Positions 16,930-24,572 of a stretch of 64,000 nucleotides of DNA are shown in pieces. Source of the DNA: Hamadaea sp013361475 (GTDB lineage: Bacteria > Actinomycetota > Actinomycetes > Mycobacteriales > Micromonosporaceae); assembly GCF_040654195.1 (NCBI RefSeq), contig NZ_JBFAHM010000013.1, forward strand, positions 124,001-188,000, in the 5' to 3' direction. A program made the translations under genes and the position numbers. Numbering within the stretch: the first letter of the stretch is position 1; each line of letters begins with the position of its first letter. Below the pieces are notes generated by a model, which was not told where the DNA came from, made no database searches, and worked only from the letters and a program-made list of their open reading frames with translations.

Positions 16930-17090
16930 CCGGCACCCGAGCCGATCACGGCCGGACGTCGTCGCCGGGCCGCACCCGGGTCGATCACGGCCGGACGAAC
17001 TCCCCGCCCCGCACCCGAGCCGATCACGGCCTCGCCGCCCCGCACCCGAGCCGATCAGGGCCGGACGGAGTCGATCAGGGCCGTGGGGAC
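16930..17090. repeat. Degenerate tandem GATC-containing repeat array
   Basis: About four and a half diverged units share the core CACCCGAGCCGATCACGGCC and then GGAC, at spacings of about 39, 39, 31 and 20 bases between GATC cores (16944, 16983, 17022, 17053, 17073). The array runs directly into copy 1 of repeat family C. It fills most of the gap between the flavodoxin-like gene and the phosphotransferase gene. There are no unique spacers as in CRISPR. Function unknown. Confidence 0.7.
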
Positions 17091-17135
17091 ACGACACGCC
17101 GGTCGATCATGGCCGACCGTTCATGATCGCGCGAA
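17085..17135 (+). repeat. Repeat family C, copy 1
   Basis: This is one of four dispersed copies of a roughly 50-bp sequence. Its core is GACACGACACGCCGGTCGAT, followed after a short variable part by CATGATCGCGC. Other copies are at 22410-22460 (opposite orientation), 22719-22765 (same orientation) and 34348-34396 (opposite orientation). All lie between genes, and each is next to other GATC-containing repeats or phrases. Confidence 0.75.
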
Positions 17136-17158
17136 AACCGGGCGGGCGGGCGAGCGGG

Positions 17159-17836
17159 TCAGCGGGCGTCGTAAATCGCGAGATACCGAGCGGCCTTCGC
17201 CGGGTCGGCCGCGACGCCGTACGCCGAGAGGAACACGTCGGAATACCCAGGGCCGAGGTTGTACGGCTGTTCCAGGCTTCGCAGCGCGACGGCCAGGTCG
17301 AGCCACCGGTCGGCGACGCCGAGGTCACCCAGGTCGATGTACCCCGTGACGACGTCGCCGGTGAGGAACGCGTTCGGCAGCACGTAGTCCCCGTGGCAGA
17401 CGACGAGGTCGGCGTCGGCCGGCAGACCGGTGAACCAGAACGGGCACTCGTCCACCGGCACGGTGTCGTGGAAGAACCGCAGCCCTTGGGCGAACGCTGT
17501 CACCAGCGCGACCGGGTCCGCCGCCCGCAGCGGATGCGTAGCGGCGTCCACTCCCGACAGTGAGGCTGTCATGAGCCAGTCGTGGTCGCCGTCGCTGCCG
17601 AACTCCACCACCTCGGGCACTCGGACGAAGGGCGCAGCCCATCGCGTACGCAGCGCCTCGTCGTGCAGACGGCCCGTCGACGGGGTGAGTTTGACGTACC
17701 GAACGGAGCCGTCGGGGCTGGTCAACCGGTAGGTCGGCCGACCCGCCTCCCACTCGTACACCTTCTCGGTGTGCCATTTGGCGTACCGGTCGGCCAGGTC
17801 GTGGACCGGCAGCGGCTCACCGAGCCCGCGAAGCAT
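17159..17836 (-). CDS. Aminoglycoside phosphotransferase-like kinase, APH(3') type
   Basis: This 225-residue protein has the APH kinase core. The catalytic-loop motif is VVCHGDYVLPNAF (His-Gly-Asp with Asn five later, about 153-165). The metal-binding motif is YIDLGDLGVADRW (DxxD). The N-terminal lobe is short but contains VYEWEAGRPTYRLTSPDG and RYVKLTP with the ATP-binding Lys. That resembles APH(3') enzymes (usually 250-270 aa), so the N-terminus is slightly short. It may phosphorylate an aminoglycoside or another hydroxyl substrate; resistance is not demonstrated. The ATG overlaps the trpA stop (TGATG), so it is translationally coupled to tryptophan synthase, which is odd. Confidence 0.82.
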   Translation of the reverse strand: MLRGLGEPLPVHDLADRYAKWHTEKVYEWEAGRPTYRLTSPDGSVRYVKLTPSTGRLHDEALRTRWAAPFVRVPEVVEFGSDGDHDWLMTASLSGVDAATHPLRAADPVALVTAFAQGLRFFHDTVPVDECPFWFTGLPADADLVVCHGDYVLPNAFLTGDVVTGYIDLGDLGVADRWLDLAVALRSLEQPYNLGPGYSDVFLSAYGVAADPAKAARYLAIYDAR

Positions 17837-18615
17837 CACCGAGCCCGGCGGACGCCGTCGGCGAGTTCCGCGGTCAGAGCCCGGAGCGAGGCCAGGGTCG
17901 GATCGTCGGCCACGGACTTCACCAGGGCGCTGCCCACGATGACGCCATCTGCGTACCGGCCGACCTGCGCGGCCTGTGCTCCGTCGCGTACCCCTAGACC
18001 CACCCCGACCGGCACCGGAGAGTTGGCCGCCTTGACCCTCGCGACCAGGTCGGGCGCCGCGTCCGAGACGGCGTCGCGCGCCCCGGTGACGCCCATGACC
18101 GCGGTGGCGTAGACGAACCCACGGCAGTGGGCGACGGTCATGGCGATGCGCTCGTCGGTCGACGAGGGCGAGACCAGGAAGATCCGGTCGAGCTTGTGCT
18201 CGTCCGAGGCCGCCAGCCAGTCGTCCGCCTCGTCCGGGATCAGGTCCGGGGTGATCAGGCCCGCGCCGCCCGCCGCGGCCAGGTCGCGCGCGAACGCGTC
18301 CACGCCGTAGCGATCCACGGGGTTCCAGTAGGTCATCACGACCACCGGCACGCCCTTGCCGCTCACGGCTTCGACGGTCGCCAGCACATCTTTGGTACGC
18401 ACACCGCTCGCCAGCGCTCGCTCGGTGGCCCGCTGGATCACCGGTCCGTCCATGACCGGATCGGAGTAGGGCAGGCCGACCTCGACGAGGTCGACGCCGG
18501 AGTCGATCAGGGCGTCGATGGCGTCGATGCCGCCCTGCACCGTCGGGAAGCCGGCCGGAAGGTAGCCGACGAGCGCCGGACGCCCTTCGCTCAGGGTCTT
18601 GTCGAAGAGACTCAC
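17836..18615 (-). CDS. trpA: Tryptophan synthase alpha chain
   Basis: TrpA (259 aa) cleaves indole-3-glycerol phosphate to indole and glyceraldehyde 3-phosphate and feeds indole to TrpB. The catalytic Glu and Asp are in LVEVGLPYSDPVMDGPVIQ (about residues 47-65). VPVVVMTYWNP, ITPDLIPDEA and the phosphate-binding VGLGVRDGAQA and IVGSALV loops are present. Length is normal. Its start overlaps the trpB stop by four bases, and its own stop overlaps the start of the phosphotransferase gene by one base. Confidence 0.97.
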   Translation of the reverse strand: MSLFDKTLSEGRPALVGYLPAGFPTVQGGIDAIDALIDSGVDLVEVGLPYSDPVMDGPVIQRATERALASGVRTKDVLATVEAVSGKGVPVVVMTYWNPVDRYGVDAFARDLAAAGGAGLITPDLIPDEADDWLAASDEHKLDRIFLVSPSSTDERIAMTVAHCRGFVYATAVMGVTGARDAVSDAAPDLVARVKAANSPVPVGVGLGVRDGAQAAQVGRYADGVIVGSALVKSVADDPTLASLRALTAELADGVRRAR

Positions 18616-19823
18616 AGCTTGTCCCCGTTCCCGAACAGCCCGAAGTACGCCCCGGCGGTGTGCATGTCCTTGTCCCCGCGTCCGGAGAGGTTGACCACGA
18701 TGGTGGCGGGCCGGCCGAGTTCCGCGGACAGGGTCGGGGCGATCCGCAGCGCGCCGGCGAGCGCATGGGCGCTCTCGATCGCCGGGATGATCCCCTCGGT
18801 CCGGCAGAGCAGCGCGAACGCGTCCATCGCCTCGGCGTCGGTCACCGGCTCGTAGGTCGCCCGGCCGGTGTCGTGGAGCCAGGCGTGCTCCGGGCCGACC
18901 GCCGGGTAGTCCAGCCCGGCCGAGATCGAGTGCGACTCGATGGTCTGCCCGTCGGAGTCCTGCAGCAGGTAGGTCCGGGCGCCGTGCAGGACGCCGGTCT
19001 CCCCCGCGGTGATGCTGGCGGCGTGCCGCCCGGTCTCGAACCCGTCACCGCCGGCCTCGAACCCGTAGAGCCGGACCGACTCGTCCGGGACGAAGGCGTG
19101 GAACGCGCCGATGGCGTTCGAGCCGCCGCCGATGCAGGCCGCGACCGCGTCGGGGAGTGCGCCGGTCAGCGCCAGACACTGCTCCCGGGCCTCGACGCCG
19201 ATGCCGCGGACGAAGTCGCGGACCATCGCCGGGAACGGATGCGGTCCGGCGGCCGTGCCGAGCAGGTAGTGCGTGGTGTCCACATTGGTCACCCAGTCGC
19301 GCAGCGCCTCGTTGATCGCGTCCTTGAGAGTGCGCGAGCCATGGGTGACCGGGACGACGGTGGCGCCGAGCATCTTCATCCGCGCCACGTTCAGCGCCTG
19401 CCGCTCGGTGTCGACCTCGCCCATGTACACGACGCACTCGAGATCGAGGTACGCCGCCGCGGTGGCGCTCGCGACGCCGTGCTGGCCCGCGCCCGTCTCG
19501 GCGATCACCCGAGGCTTGCCCATGCGCTTGGTCAACAGCGCCTGACCGAGCACGTTGCGTACCTTGTGCGCGCCGGTGTGGTTGAGATCCTCGCGCTTCA
19601 GCAGAATCCGCGCGCCCGCCTGCGCCGACAGCCGGGTGGCGTCGAACAGCAACGACGGCGTGCCGGCGTACTCGCGGAGCATCCGGTCGAACTCACCGGT
19701 GAACTCCGGATCGTCCATCGCCTTGCGATAGTGCGCGTCCAGCTCGTCCAGGGCGGCGATCAGCGCCTCCGGCACGAAGCGGCCGCCGTACGGGCCGAAG
19801 TGGCCCCGGGCGTCGGGCTGCAT
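18612..19823 (-). CDS. trpB: Tryptophan synthase beta chain
   Basis: TrpB (403 aa) joins indole and serine to make tryptophan using pyridoxal phosphate. The PLP lysine is in EDLNHTGAHKVRNVLGQA (about residues 76-93). The phosphate-binding glycine loop is CIGGGSNAIGAF. Also present are AETGAGQHGVA, with the catalytic Glu, and VNLSGRGDKD near the C-terminus. GPYGGRFVPEAL at the N-terminus fixes the start. trpC lies 56 bases upstream and trpA overlaps the 3' end. Confidence 0.98.
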   Translation of the reverse strand: MQPDARGHFGPYGGRFVPEALIAALDELDAHYRKAMDDPEFTGEFDRMLREYAGTPSLLFDATRLSAQAGARILLKREDLNHTGAHKVRNVLGQALLTKRMGKPRVIAETGAGQHGVASATAAAYLDLECVVYMGEVDTERQALNVARMKMLGATVVPVTHGSRTLKDAINEALRDWVTNVDTTHYLLGTAAGPHPFPAMVRDFVRGIGVEAREQCLALTGALPDAVAACIGGGSNAIGAFHAFVPDESVRLYGFEAGGDGFETGRHAASITAGETGVLHGARTYLLQDSDGQTIESHSISAGLDYPAVGPEHAWLHDTGRATYEPVTDAEAMDAFALLCRTEGIIPAIESAHALAGALRIAPTLSAELGRPATIVVNLSGRGDKDMHTAGAYFGLFGNGDKL

Positions 19824-19879
19824 CGGCGCTCCTCCTGTGTTCTGCGCGGTCCTCAGCGGGCGGGTCGCGGCCTCGTTGC

Positions 19880-20692
19880 TCAGCGGGCCGGTCGCGGGGT
19901 CGCCGGGTGGTTGCCGGCGTTGACCAGTTCGGCGACCGCCTCCCGCGGGCTCTTCTGCGTGACGAGGCCCTCCCCCACGAGGACGGCGTCGGCGCCGGCA
20001 CTCGCATAGCGGATCAGGTCCAGCGGGCCGCGTACGCCCGACTCGGCGATCTTGACGACGTGGTTCGGCAGGCCGGGCGCGATCCGCTCGAAGACGGACC
20101 GGTCGACTTCCAGCGTACGCAGGTCGCGGGCGTTGACGCCGATGACGCGGGCGCCGGCCTCCAGCGCGCGGTCGGCCTCCTCCTCGGTGTGCACCTCCAC
20201 GAGGGCGGTCATCCCGAGCGACTCGATCCGCTCCAGCAGCCCGACCAGCACCTTCTGGTCCAGCGCGGCCACGATCAGCAGGACGAGGTCGGCGCCGAAC
20301 GCCCGTGCCTCGTGCACCTGGTACGTGGAGACGATGAAGTCCTTGCGGAGCACCGGGATGTCGATCGTGGCCCGGACGGCCGCCAGATCGTCCAGCGAAC
20401 CACCGAACCAGCGGCCCTCGGTGAGCACACTGACACAGCGGGCGCCGCCCGCGGCGTACTCCCCGGCCAGCTCGGCCGGGTCGGGGATCTCAGCGAGCGC
20501 CCCCTTCGACGGCGACGACCGCTTCACCTCAGCGATGACGCCCACGCCCGGTCGCCGGAGTGCGGCGTACGCGTCGAGCGGCGCCGTCGCCGCCTCGGCC
20601 CTCCGCCGGATCTCCTCCAGCGGAACCTCACGCTGACGTGCCTCGACGTCCTCCCGGACGCCGGCGATGATCTCGTCGAGAACGCTCCCCGT
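19880..20692 (-). CDS. trpC: Indole-3-glycerol phosphate synthase
   Basis: This 270-residue TIM-barrel enzyme closes carboxyphenylamino-deoxyribulose phosphate to indole-3-glycerol phosphate. Marks are VIAEVKRSSPSKG (catalytic Lys), VLRKDFIVSTYQ (catalytic Lys and Asp), LVEVHTEEEADRA (catalytic Glu), IGVNARDLRTLEVD and AESGVRG with VLVGEGLV. The GTG at 20692 (VTGSVLDEIIAGVRED) gives the usual length and has a GGGA-type site upstream. An ATG at 20722 would add ten unusual residues and has no Shine-Dalgarno. Unlike common actinobacterial operons, the next gene upstream is a GH18 protein rather than trpE-linked genes. Confidence 0.96.
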   Translation of the reverse strand, partial: TGSVLDEIIAGVREDVEARQREVPLEEIRRRAEAATAPLDAYAALRRPGVGVIAEVKRSSPSKGALAEIPDPAELAGEYAAGGARCVSVLTEGRWFGGSLDDLAAVRATIDIPVLRKDFIVSTYQVHEARAFGADLVLLIVAALDQKVLVGLLERIESLGMTALVEVHTEEEADRALEAGARVIGVNARDLRTLEVDRSVFERIAPGLPNHVVKIAESGVRGPLDLIRYASAGADAVLVGEGLVTQKSPREAVAELVNAGNHPATPRPAR

Positions 20693-20800
20693 CACCTGCG
20701 TTTTCCCATCTCCAGGTGCCATGGGTGGATGCTAGGCGGCGAGATGTCGGCCTCGGACTCGGGGGTATGGCGCGCGCCACCGAATGGAATGGTGCATAAT

Positions 20801-20827
20801 GCCGGGCCGCCCCCGTGACGGCCCGGC
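20801..20827 (-). terminator. Terminator-like hairpin between GH18 gene and trpC
   Basis: A perfect 9-bp stem GCCGGGCCG / CGGCCCGGC encloses a 9-base loop, starting 13 bases downstream of the GH18 stop on the minus strand. No T tract follows. It probably separates GH18 transcripts from trpCBA. Confidence 0.6.
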
Positions 20828-20840
20828 GAGAACTCCCAGC

Positions 20841-21917
20841 TCAACTCTGTCGCAACGCCGGCATCGGGATCGGAATGTTGTAATAGGTCGCTCCGACGCC
20901 CATACCGCCCTCGCAGGTGTTCGGGGGCTGAGTCGTGACGCCCCGGGTCGACGGCCGCTCCGCCGCCCAGAACATGTAGCCGAGCAGACCGGAGCTCGTC
21001 CCCGCGCCGTTCGGAGCGGCCGTGGTCAGCCACGATCCGGTGCTGCTCTGCAGGGAGGCGGCGAAGTTGGTGCACTCCGGCCGGACCTTGCTGCCCTCGG
21101 CGACGTACAGCCCGCCGGTGAACTTCGCCGGAGCCAGCGGCAGCACCGGCGGCGAGTAGGTCGGCTTGCCATCGAGGTGCTCCTGCCAGTTGGCGATCGC
21201 GCTGGACGTCGACGGCTGCCGGGCCGGGACCATCGCGTTCGCGTAGTCGAGCACCGGGGTGTCCGTCCGCAGCCAGTCGGCGGTCGCCTTGCGGTTGATG
21301 TCGATGAGCCACCGGTCCCCGGCGGCGGTGTCGATGGTCAGCCGCGCCGTCGGGTCCGTGCCGGCCGCGTTGTAGGGGTGCGCCGCCCGGTAGGCCGTGA
21401 TGAAGTTCTGCAGCTGGACGAGGTTCGGGTTGGAGTTCTGCTCGTAGTCGATCTCGATGCCGACGCCGAGCTGGGTCGCGACCGCCGCCGCCCGCTGCCC
21501 GAGCAGGGTCCCGCTTTCGGCCAGAGCCGCGTCCCACTCGTCGGTGTAGGTGATCCCGCCGATGGACAGCATCACGCGTACGCCCCGCGAGGTGAAGTAG
21601 TTGACGATCTCCGGCGTCATCCCCCGGGGTACGCCGTTCAGCGTCGTGCTGTCCGTCGTCTGATGCAGCAGCTTCAGCGGCTCGACGAAGCTCAGGATCA
21701 CCAGGTTGACGCTCGGCCGGCCATCACCCCGGTCGATCAGCCAGTGGTTCTTCGAATCGAACTCGGCCACCGTGCGGACGGTGCCCCAGATGCAGGCGTC
21801 GTCACTACAGTGCCAAGCCCCGTAGATCTGCGGTGGGGTGCCGGCCGCCTGCGCCGGTGCCGGAGCGGCCACCATCGCGACGGCCAAGGCCAGGAAAAAT
21901 GCGAGGAACCTTCTCAT
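20841..21917 (-). CDS. Secreted GH18-family (chitinase-like) protein
   Basis: This 358-residue protein begins with a signal peptide, MRRFLAFFLALAVAMVAAPA and then PAQA, with likely cleavage near residue 24. The mature part resembles a GH18 barrel. MLSIGG (about 116-121) matches the SxGG strand-3 motif, and GVGIEIDYEQ (151-160) matches the DxxDxDxE strand-4 motif with the acid Glu159 and Asp157 kept, but with the first Asp replaced and the second changed to Glu155. It could hydrolyse chitin or a related amino-sugar polymer, or bind it only. No separate binding domain is visible. It sits alone between trpC and a repeat-rich gap and is ended by a hairpin. Confidence 0.72.
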   Translation of the reverse strand: MRRFLAFFLALAVAMVAAPAPAQAAGTPPQIYGAWHCSDDACIWGTVRTVAEFDSKNHWLIDRGDGRPSVNLVILSFVEPLKLLHQTTDSTTLNGVPRGMTPEIVNYFTSRGVRVMLSIGGITYTDEWDAALAESGTLLGQRAAAVATQLGVGIEIDYEQNSNPNLVQLQNFITAYRAAHPYNAAGTDPTARLTIDTAAGDRWLIDINRKATADWLRTDTPVLDYANAMVPARQPSTSSAIANWQEHLDGKPTYSPPVLPLAPAKFTGGLYVAEGSKVRPECTNFAASLQSSTGSWLTTAAPNGAGTSSGLLGYMFWAAERPSTRGVTTQPPNTCEGGMGVGATYYNIPIPMPALRQS

Positions 21918-22117
21918 GGAAAGAAACTTAACTACTTGAGTGCGACGCCAGCGCTCGGCCGATCGAGTGAGCCACTTGTCACGGCGGTGACACGAATCGG
22001 AAATCCGCAGCCTAGAAGGTATGTCCCAGAACACTTGAGACGCCCGGCACGTTGAGATGCGTTCATGGCCTCGGATGACCAGAATGGTCGACGGGCATTC
22101 GTCAGGAGGCGGTCGTC

Positions 22118-22327
22118 ATGTCCACAATCGCACCCGAACGGGACATCACCGCAGTTCCGCGCGCCGTCATCACGTTCAGCGCCCGGATCTTCGGCCAACT
22201 GCAGCGCGCCCTCGTCGACGAGAAGGGCATCGCGACCGCGCAGAGCAACGCGTGGGACGCGGTCTGCGCCGACCGCGCTCGCGCCGCCGAACGGGCCGAC
22301 CTGCGCGCCCGCCTCCGCCGCCCGTAG
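22118..22327 (+). CDS. Small hypothetical protein (69 aa)
   Basis: This short reading frame is preceded by AGGAGG with 8 bases to the ATG. Its third-codon positions are strongly G/C, as in neighbouring genes. The product is charged and probably all helix (GQLQRALVDEKGIATAQSNA and then WDAVCADRARAAERADLRAR). No membrane segment or family is recognised. It is divergent from the GH18 gene and followed by repeats. Confidence 0.55.
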   Translation: MSTIAPERDITAVPRAVITFSARIFGQLQRALVDEKGIATAQSNAWDAVCADRARAAERADLRARLRRP

Positions 22328-22409
22328 CACCCTCGCCCCCGCGGCACTCCACCGCGCCCCTGCGCCGCCGCCGCGCCCCCGCAGCTCCCCGGCCGGCTCC
22401 CCCGCCGCT

Positions 22410-22460
22410 TTCCGCGCGATCATGAGCTATCGGTCGTGATCGACCGGCGCGTCGTGTCCG
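22410..22460 (-). repeat. Repeat family C, copy 2
   Basis: Reverse orientation relative to copy 1. It reads CGCGATCATGAGCTATCGGT and continues CGTGATCGACCGGCG and CGTCGTGTCC. It is followed directly by the 20-bp tandem repeat. Confidence 0.75.
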
Positions 22461-22462
22461 CA

Positions 22463-22514
22463 GCGCCCTGATCGTTCCCCCGGCGCCCTGATCGTTCCCC
22501 CGGCTCCCTGATCG
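22463..22514. repeat. Tandem repeat, 20-bp unit, about 2.6 copies
   Basis: Two identical units GCGCCCTGATCGTTCCCCCG (22463-22482 and 22483-22502) are followed by a partial third unit, GCTCCCTGATCG. It adjoins repeat family C copy 2, as the 16930-17090 array adjoins copy 1. Confidence 0.85.
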
Positions 22515-22718
22515 ACAGGCGGTCGGACCGGCCATCGGGCTGAGCTTGATCCAGTGCCCGGCGTCTGCGCTGGGCAGCCTGAATCGGAGATCATGTTCCC
22601 GTCATGTGCGCCACGAGGCCCAATTCCGCATACCAGCGGATCTTGATCTCGACAACGGCCCGGCGATCGCTGACCACGGGTACTCGATCATGACCTCGGG
22701 GAGTTGATCAGGGGGCCG

Positions 22719-22765
22719 CGCACACGACACGCCGGTCGATCAGGACATAGTTCATGATCAACGCG
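22719..22765 (+). repeat. Repeat family C, copy 3
   Basis: Same orientation as copy 1. CACACGACACGCCGGTCGAT is followed by CAGGACATAGTTCATGATCA and ACGCG. The preceding bases (GAGTTGATCAGG) again carry a TGATCA phrase. Confidence 0.7.
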
Positions 22766-22815
22766 ACAGGGGCGGTCGCGACAGGGGCGGTCGGATGGGG
22801 CGGAGGAAGCGCGGG

Positions 22816-23058
22816 TCAGCGGGCGGTCGGGTCGTCGCCGCGATCGATGGCGTCCCACAAGTCCTTGGAGGACTCCGGCGCGTCCGGGGAAGCGGGCGGC
22901 TTCGGCGCCGAACCTCGGATCCGGGGCCACAGCAGGAGGGCCAGCGAACCGGCGAACACCGCCAGCGCCACTGGGCGTACCCATGAGGCGATCTTGTCCC
23001 CGGCGAGCCAGACCACGCCCGCGGCCACCACCAGCACGAGCAGGATGCGGTTTTTCAT
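22816..23058 (-). CDS. Short Trp-operon-associated membrane protein-like protein
   Basis: This 80-residue protein has two hydrophobic segments (ILLVLVVAAGVVWLAG and VALAVFAGSLALLLW) and a polar tail ending SKDLWDAIDRGDDPTAR. That tail resembles the conserved end of the actinobacterial Trp biosynthesis-associated membrane protein (TIGR02234), which usually follows trpE but is about twice as long with more membrane helices. Here the start ATG overlaps the trpE stop (ATGA), so it occupies the expected place. It may be a shortened form. The small HGxxPAAW protein that commonly follows is not seen. Confidence 0.6.
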   Translation of the reverse strand: MKNRILLVLVVAAGVVWLAGDKIASWVRPVALAVFAGSLALLLWPRIRGSAPKPPASPDAPESSKDLWDAIDRGDDPTAR

Positions 23059-24572
23059 CGCGCGGCCCGCAGGGTTTGCGCGGCGGCGATGGCCGACAGG
23101 ACCGCCATGGCCTTGTTGCGGGTCTCCTGCTCTTCCGCGGCCGGGTCGGAGTCGGCCACGATGCCCGCCCCCGCCTGCACATAGGCTCGCTGATCTCGGA
23201 TGAGCGCGGTGCGGATGGCGATGGCCATGTCGAGGTCGCCGCCGAAGCCGAAGTAGCCGACCGTGCCGCCGTAGAGGCCGCGCCGGGTCGGTTCGAGGTC
23301 CTCGATGATCTCCATCGCGCGGACCTTCGGCGCGCCGGACAGTGTGCCGGCCGGGAAGGTCGCGCAGAGCGCGTCGAAAGCCGACTGCTCGGGGCGCAGC
23401 TCGCCGGTGACGGTCGAGACGATGTGCATGACGTGGCTGTAGAACTCGATCGTGGCGAACTCCGGCACCTCGACCGTGCCCGGCCGGCAGACCCGCCCCA
23501 GGTCGTTGCGGCCGAGGTCGACGAGCATGACGTGCTCGGACCGCTCCTTGGGGTCGGCGATCAGCTCGTTCGCCAGGCGCGCGTCGTCCTCGGCGCTCAC
23601 GCCCCGCGGGCGCGTGCCCGCGATCGGGTGCAGCAACGCCTTGCCCGACGCGTTGACCTTCAGGTGCGCCTCGGGCGACGAGCCGACGATGTCGAAACCG
23701 TCGTAGCGCAGCAGGTACATGTAGGGGCTAGGGTTCGTCGTCCGCAACACCCGGTAGACGTCCAGCGCGTCAGCCTCGCATTCGGCCTCGAACCGTTGCG
23801 CCACGACGATCTGGAAACAGTCGCCCGCGCGGATCGCCTCCTTGGCCGCCTCGACGGCCTTCGGGAACTCGCCGTCGGGCGTCCGGCTGCGCAACGCGGG
23901 CGCGCCCACGCCGCGCACGGTCGAGACCAGGGGTGGTGTCGGCCGCGACAAGGCCGTCGTCATCGCGTCCAGCCGGCCCACGGCCATGTGGTACGCCGCC
24001 CGAACATCCGCGTCAGTACCGTCCGCGGGGAGAACCGCGTTCGCGATGAGGATCGCGGCTCCGGCGTAATGGTCGAGCACGACCAGGTCGGTCGCGAGCA
24101 TGAGGCCCACCTCGGGCAGGTGGAGATCGTCCTCGGCGAGGCTGGGCAGCCGTTCGAGCCGCCGGACGAAGTCGTAGCCGAGGAACCCGACGAGTCCGCC
24201 GGTCAGCGGCGGGAGGTCGTCGTCGAGGTGGTCGTGCGACAACGCGTCGAGGGTCGCACGGAGGACTTCGAGCGGATCCCCTTCGCTGGGCAAGTCGGCC
24301 GGCGGCGCCCCGAGCCAGACCGCCTGACCGTCCCGTTCGGTCAGCGTGGCCAGCGAGCGTACGCCGATGAAGCTGTACCGCGACCAAGCGGCACCGGCAG
24401 CGGGTTCGGCCGATTCGAGCAGGAACGTGCCGGGACCGCCGCCGAGCTTCTGATAGACGCCGACGGGAGTCTCGCCGTCGGCGAGCAACCGCCGGGCGAC
24501 GGGCAGCACCCGCCGTCCCTGCGCCCGCTTCTCGAAGTCGTCGAGGTCCGGGGTAACGGCACCAGACAGCAT
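23055..24572 (-). CDS. trpE: Anthranilate synthase component I
   Basis: TrpE (505 aa) converts chorismate and ammonia to anthranilate. The C-terminal chorismate-binding domain is complete: FQIVVAQRF, SPSPYMY-like NPSPYMYLLRY, SPEAHLKV, HPIAGTRPRG, ERSEHVMLVDLGRNDLG, FPAGTLSGAPKVRAMEIIE and GGTVGYFGFGGDLDMAIAIR. The N-terminal domain (from LDDFEKRAQGRRVLPVARRL) has the LLESAE tryptophan-feedback motif. The ATG at 24572 overlaps the hisI stop (TGATG). I dropped a much longer upstream frame because it is antisense-like and crosses hisI in another frame. No leader peptide with tandem Trp codons was seen before hisI. Confidence 0.97.
   Translation of the reverse strand: MLSGAVTPDLDDFEKRAQGRRVLPVARRLLADGETPVGVYQKLGGGPGTFLLESAEPAAGAAWSRYSFIGVRSLATLTERDGQAVWLGAPPADLPSEGDPLEVLRATLDALSHDHLDDDLPPLTGGLVGFLGYDFVRRLERLPSLAEDDLHLPEVGLMLATDLVVLDHYAGAAILIANAVLPADGTDADVRAAYHMAVGRLDAMTTALSRPTPPLVSTVRGVGAPALRSRTPDGEFPKAVEAAKEAIRAGDCFQIVVAQRFEAECEADALDVYRVLRTTNPSPYMYLLRYDGFDIVGSSPEAHLKVNASGKALLHPIAGTRPRGVSAEDDARLANELIADPKERSEHVMLVDLGRNDLGRVCRPGTVEVPEFATIEFYSHVMHIVSTVTGELRPEQSAFDALCATFPAGTLSGAPKVRAMEIIEDLEPTRRGLYGGTVGYFGFGGDLDMAIAIRTALIRDQRAYVQAGAGIVADSDPAAEEQETRNKAMAVLSAIAAAQTLRAAR

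Larger units (their letters stand above)
22328..22815. other. Repeat-rich intergenic region without a gene
   Basis: This 488-base gap lies between the 69-residue gene and the end of the trpE-associated membrane protein gene. It contains two oppositely oriented copies of repeat family C (22410-22460 and 22719-22765), a 20-bp tandem repeat (22463-22514), and between them further TGATC phrases. I see no reading frame with a ribosome site and no RNA gene. Confidence 0.65.

Noticed and set aside
16930..17090. CRISPR-like array
   Set aside because: The units are diverged, spacing is 20-39 bases, there are no unique spacers, and no cas genes are present.
17159..18766. A 535-codon frame joining an upstream part to the phosphotransferase
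   Set aside because: The upstream part is a shadow of trpA in another frame. The ATG overlapping the trpA stop is the sensible start.
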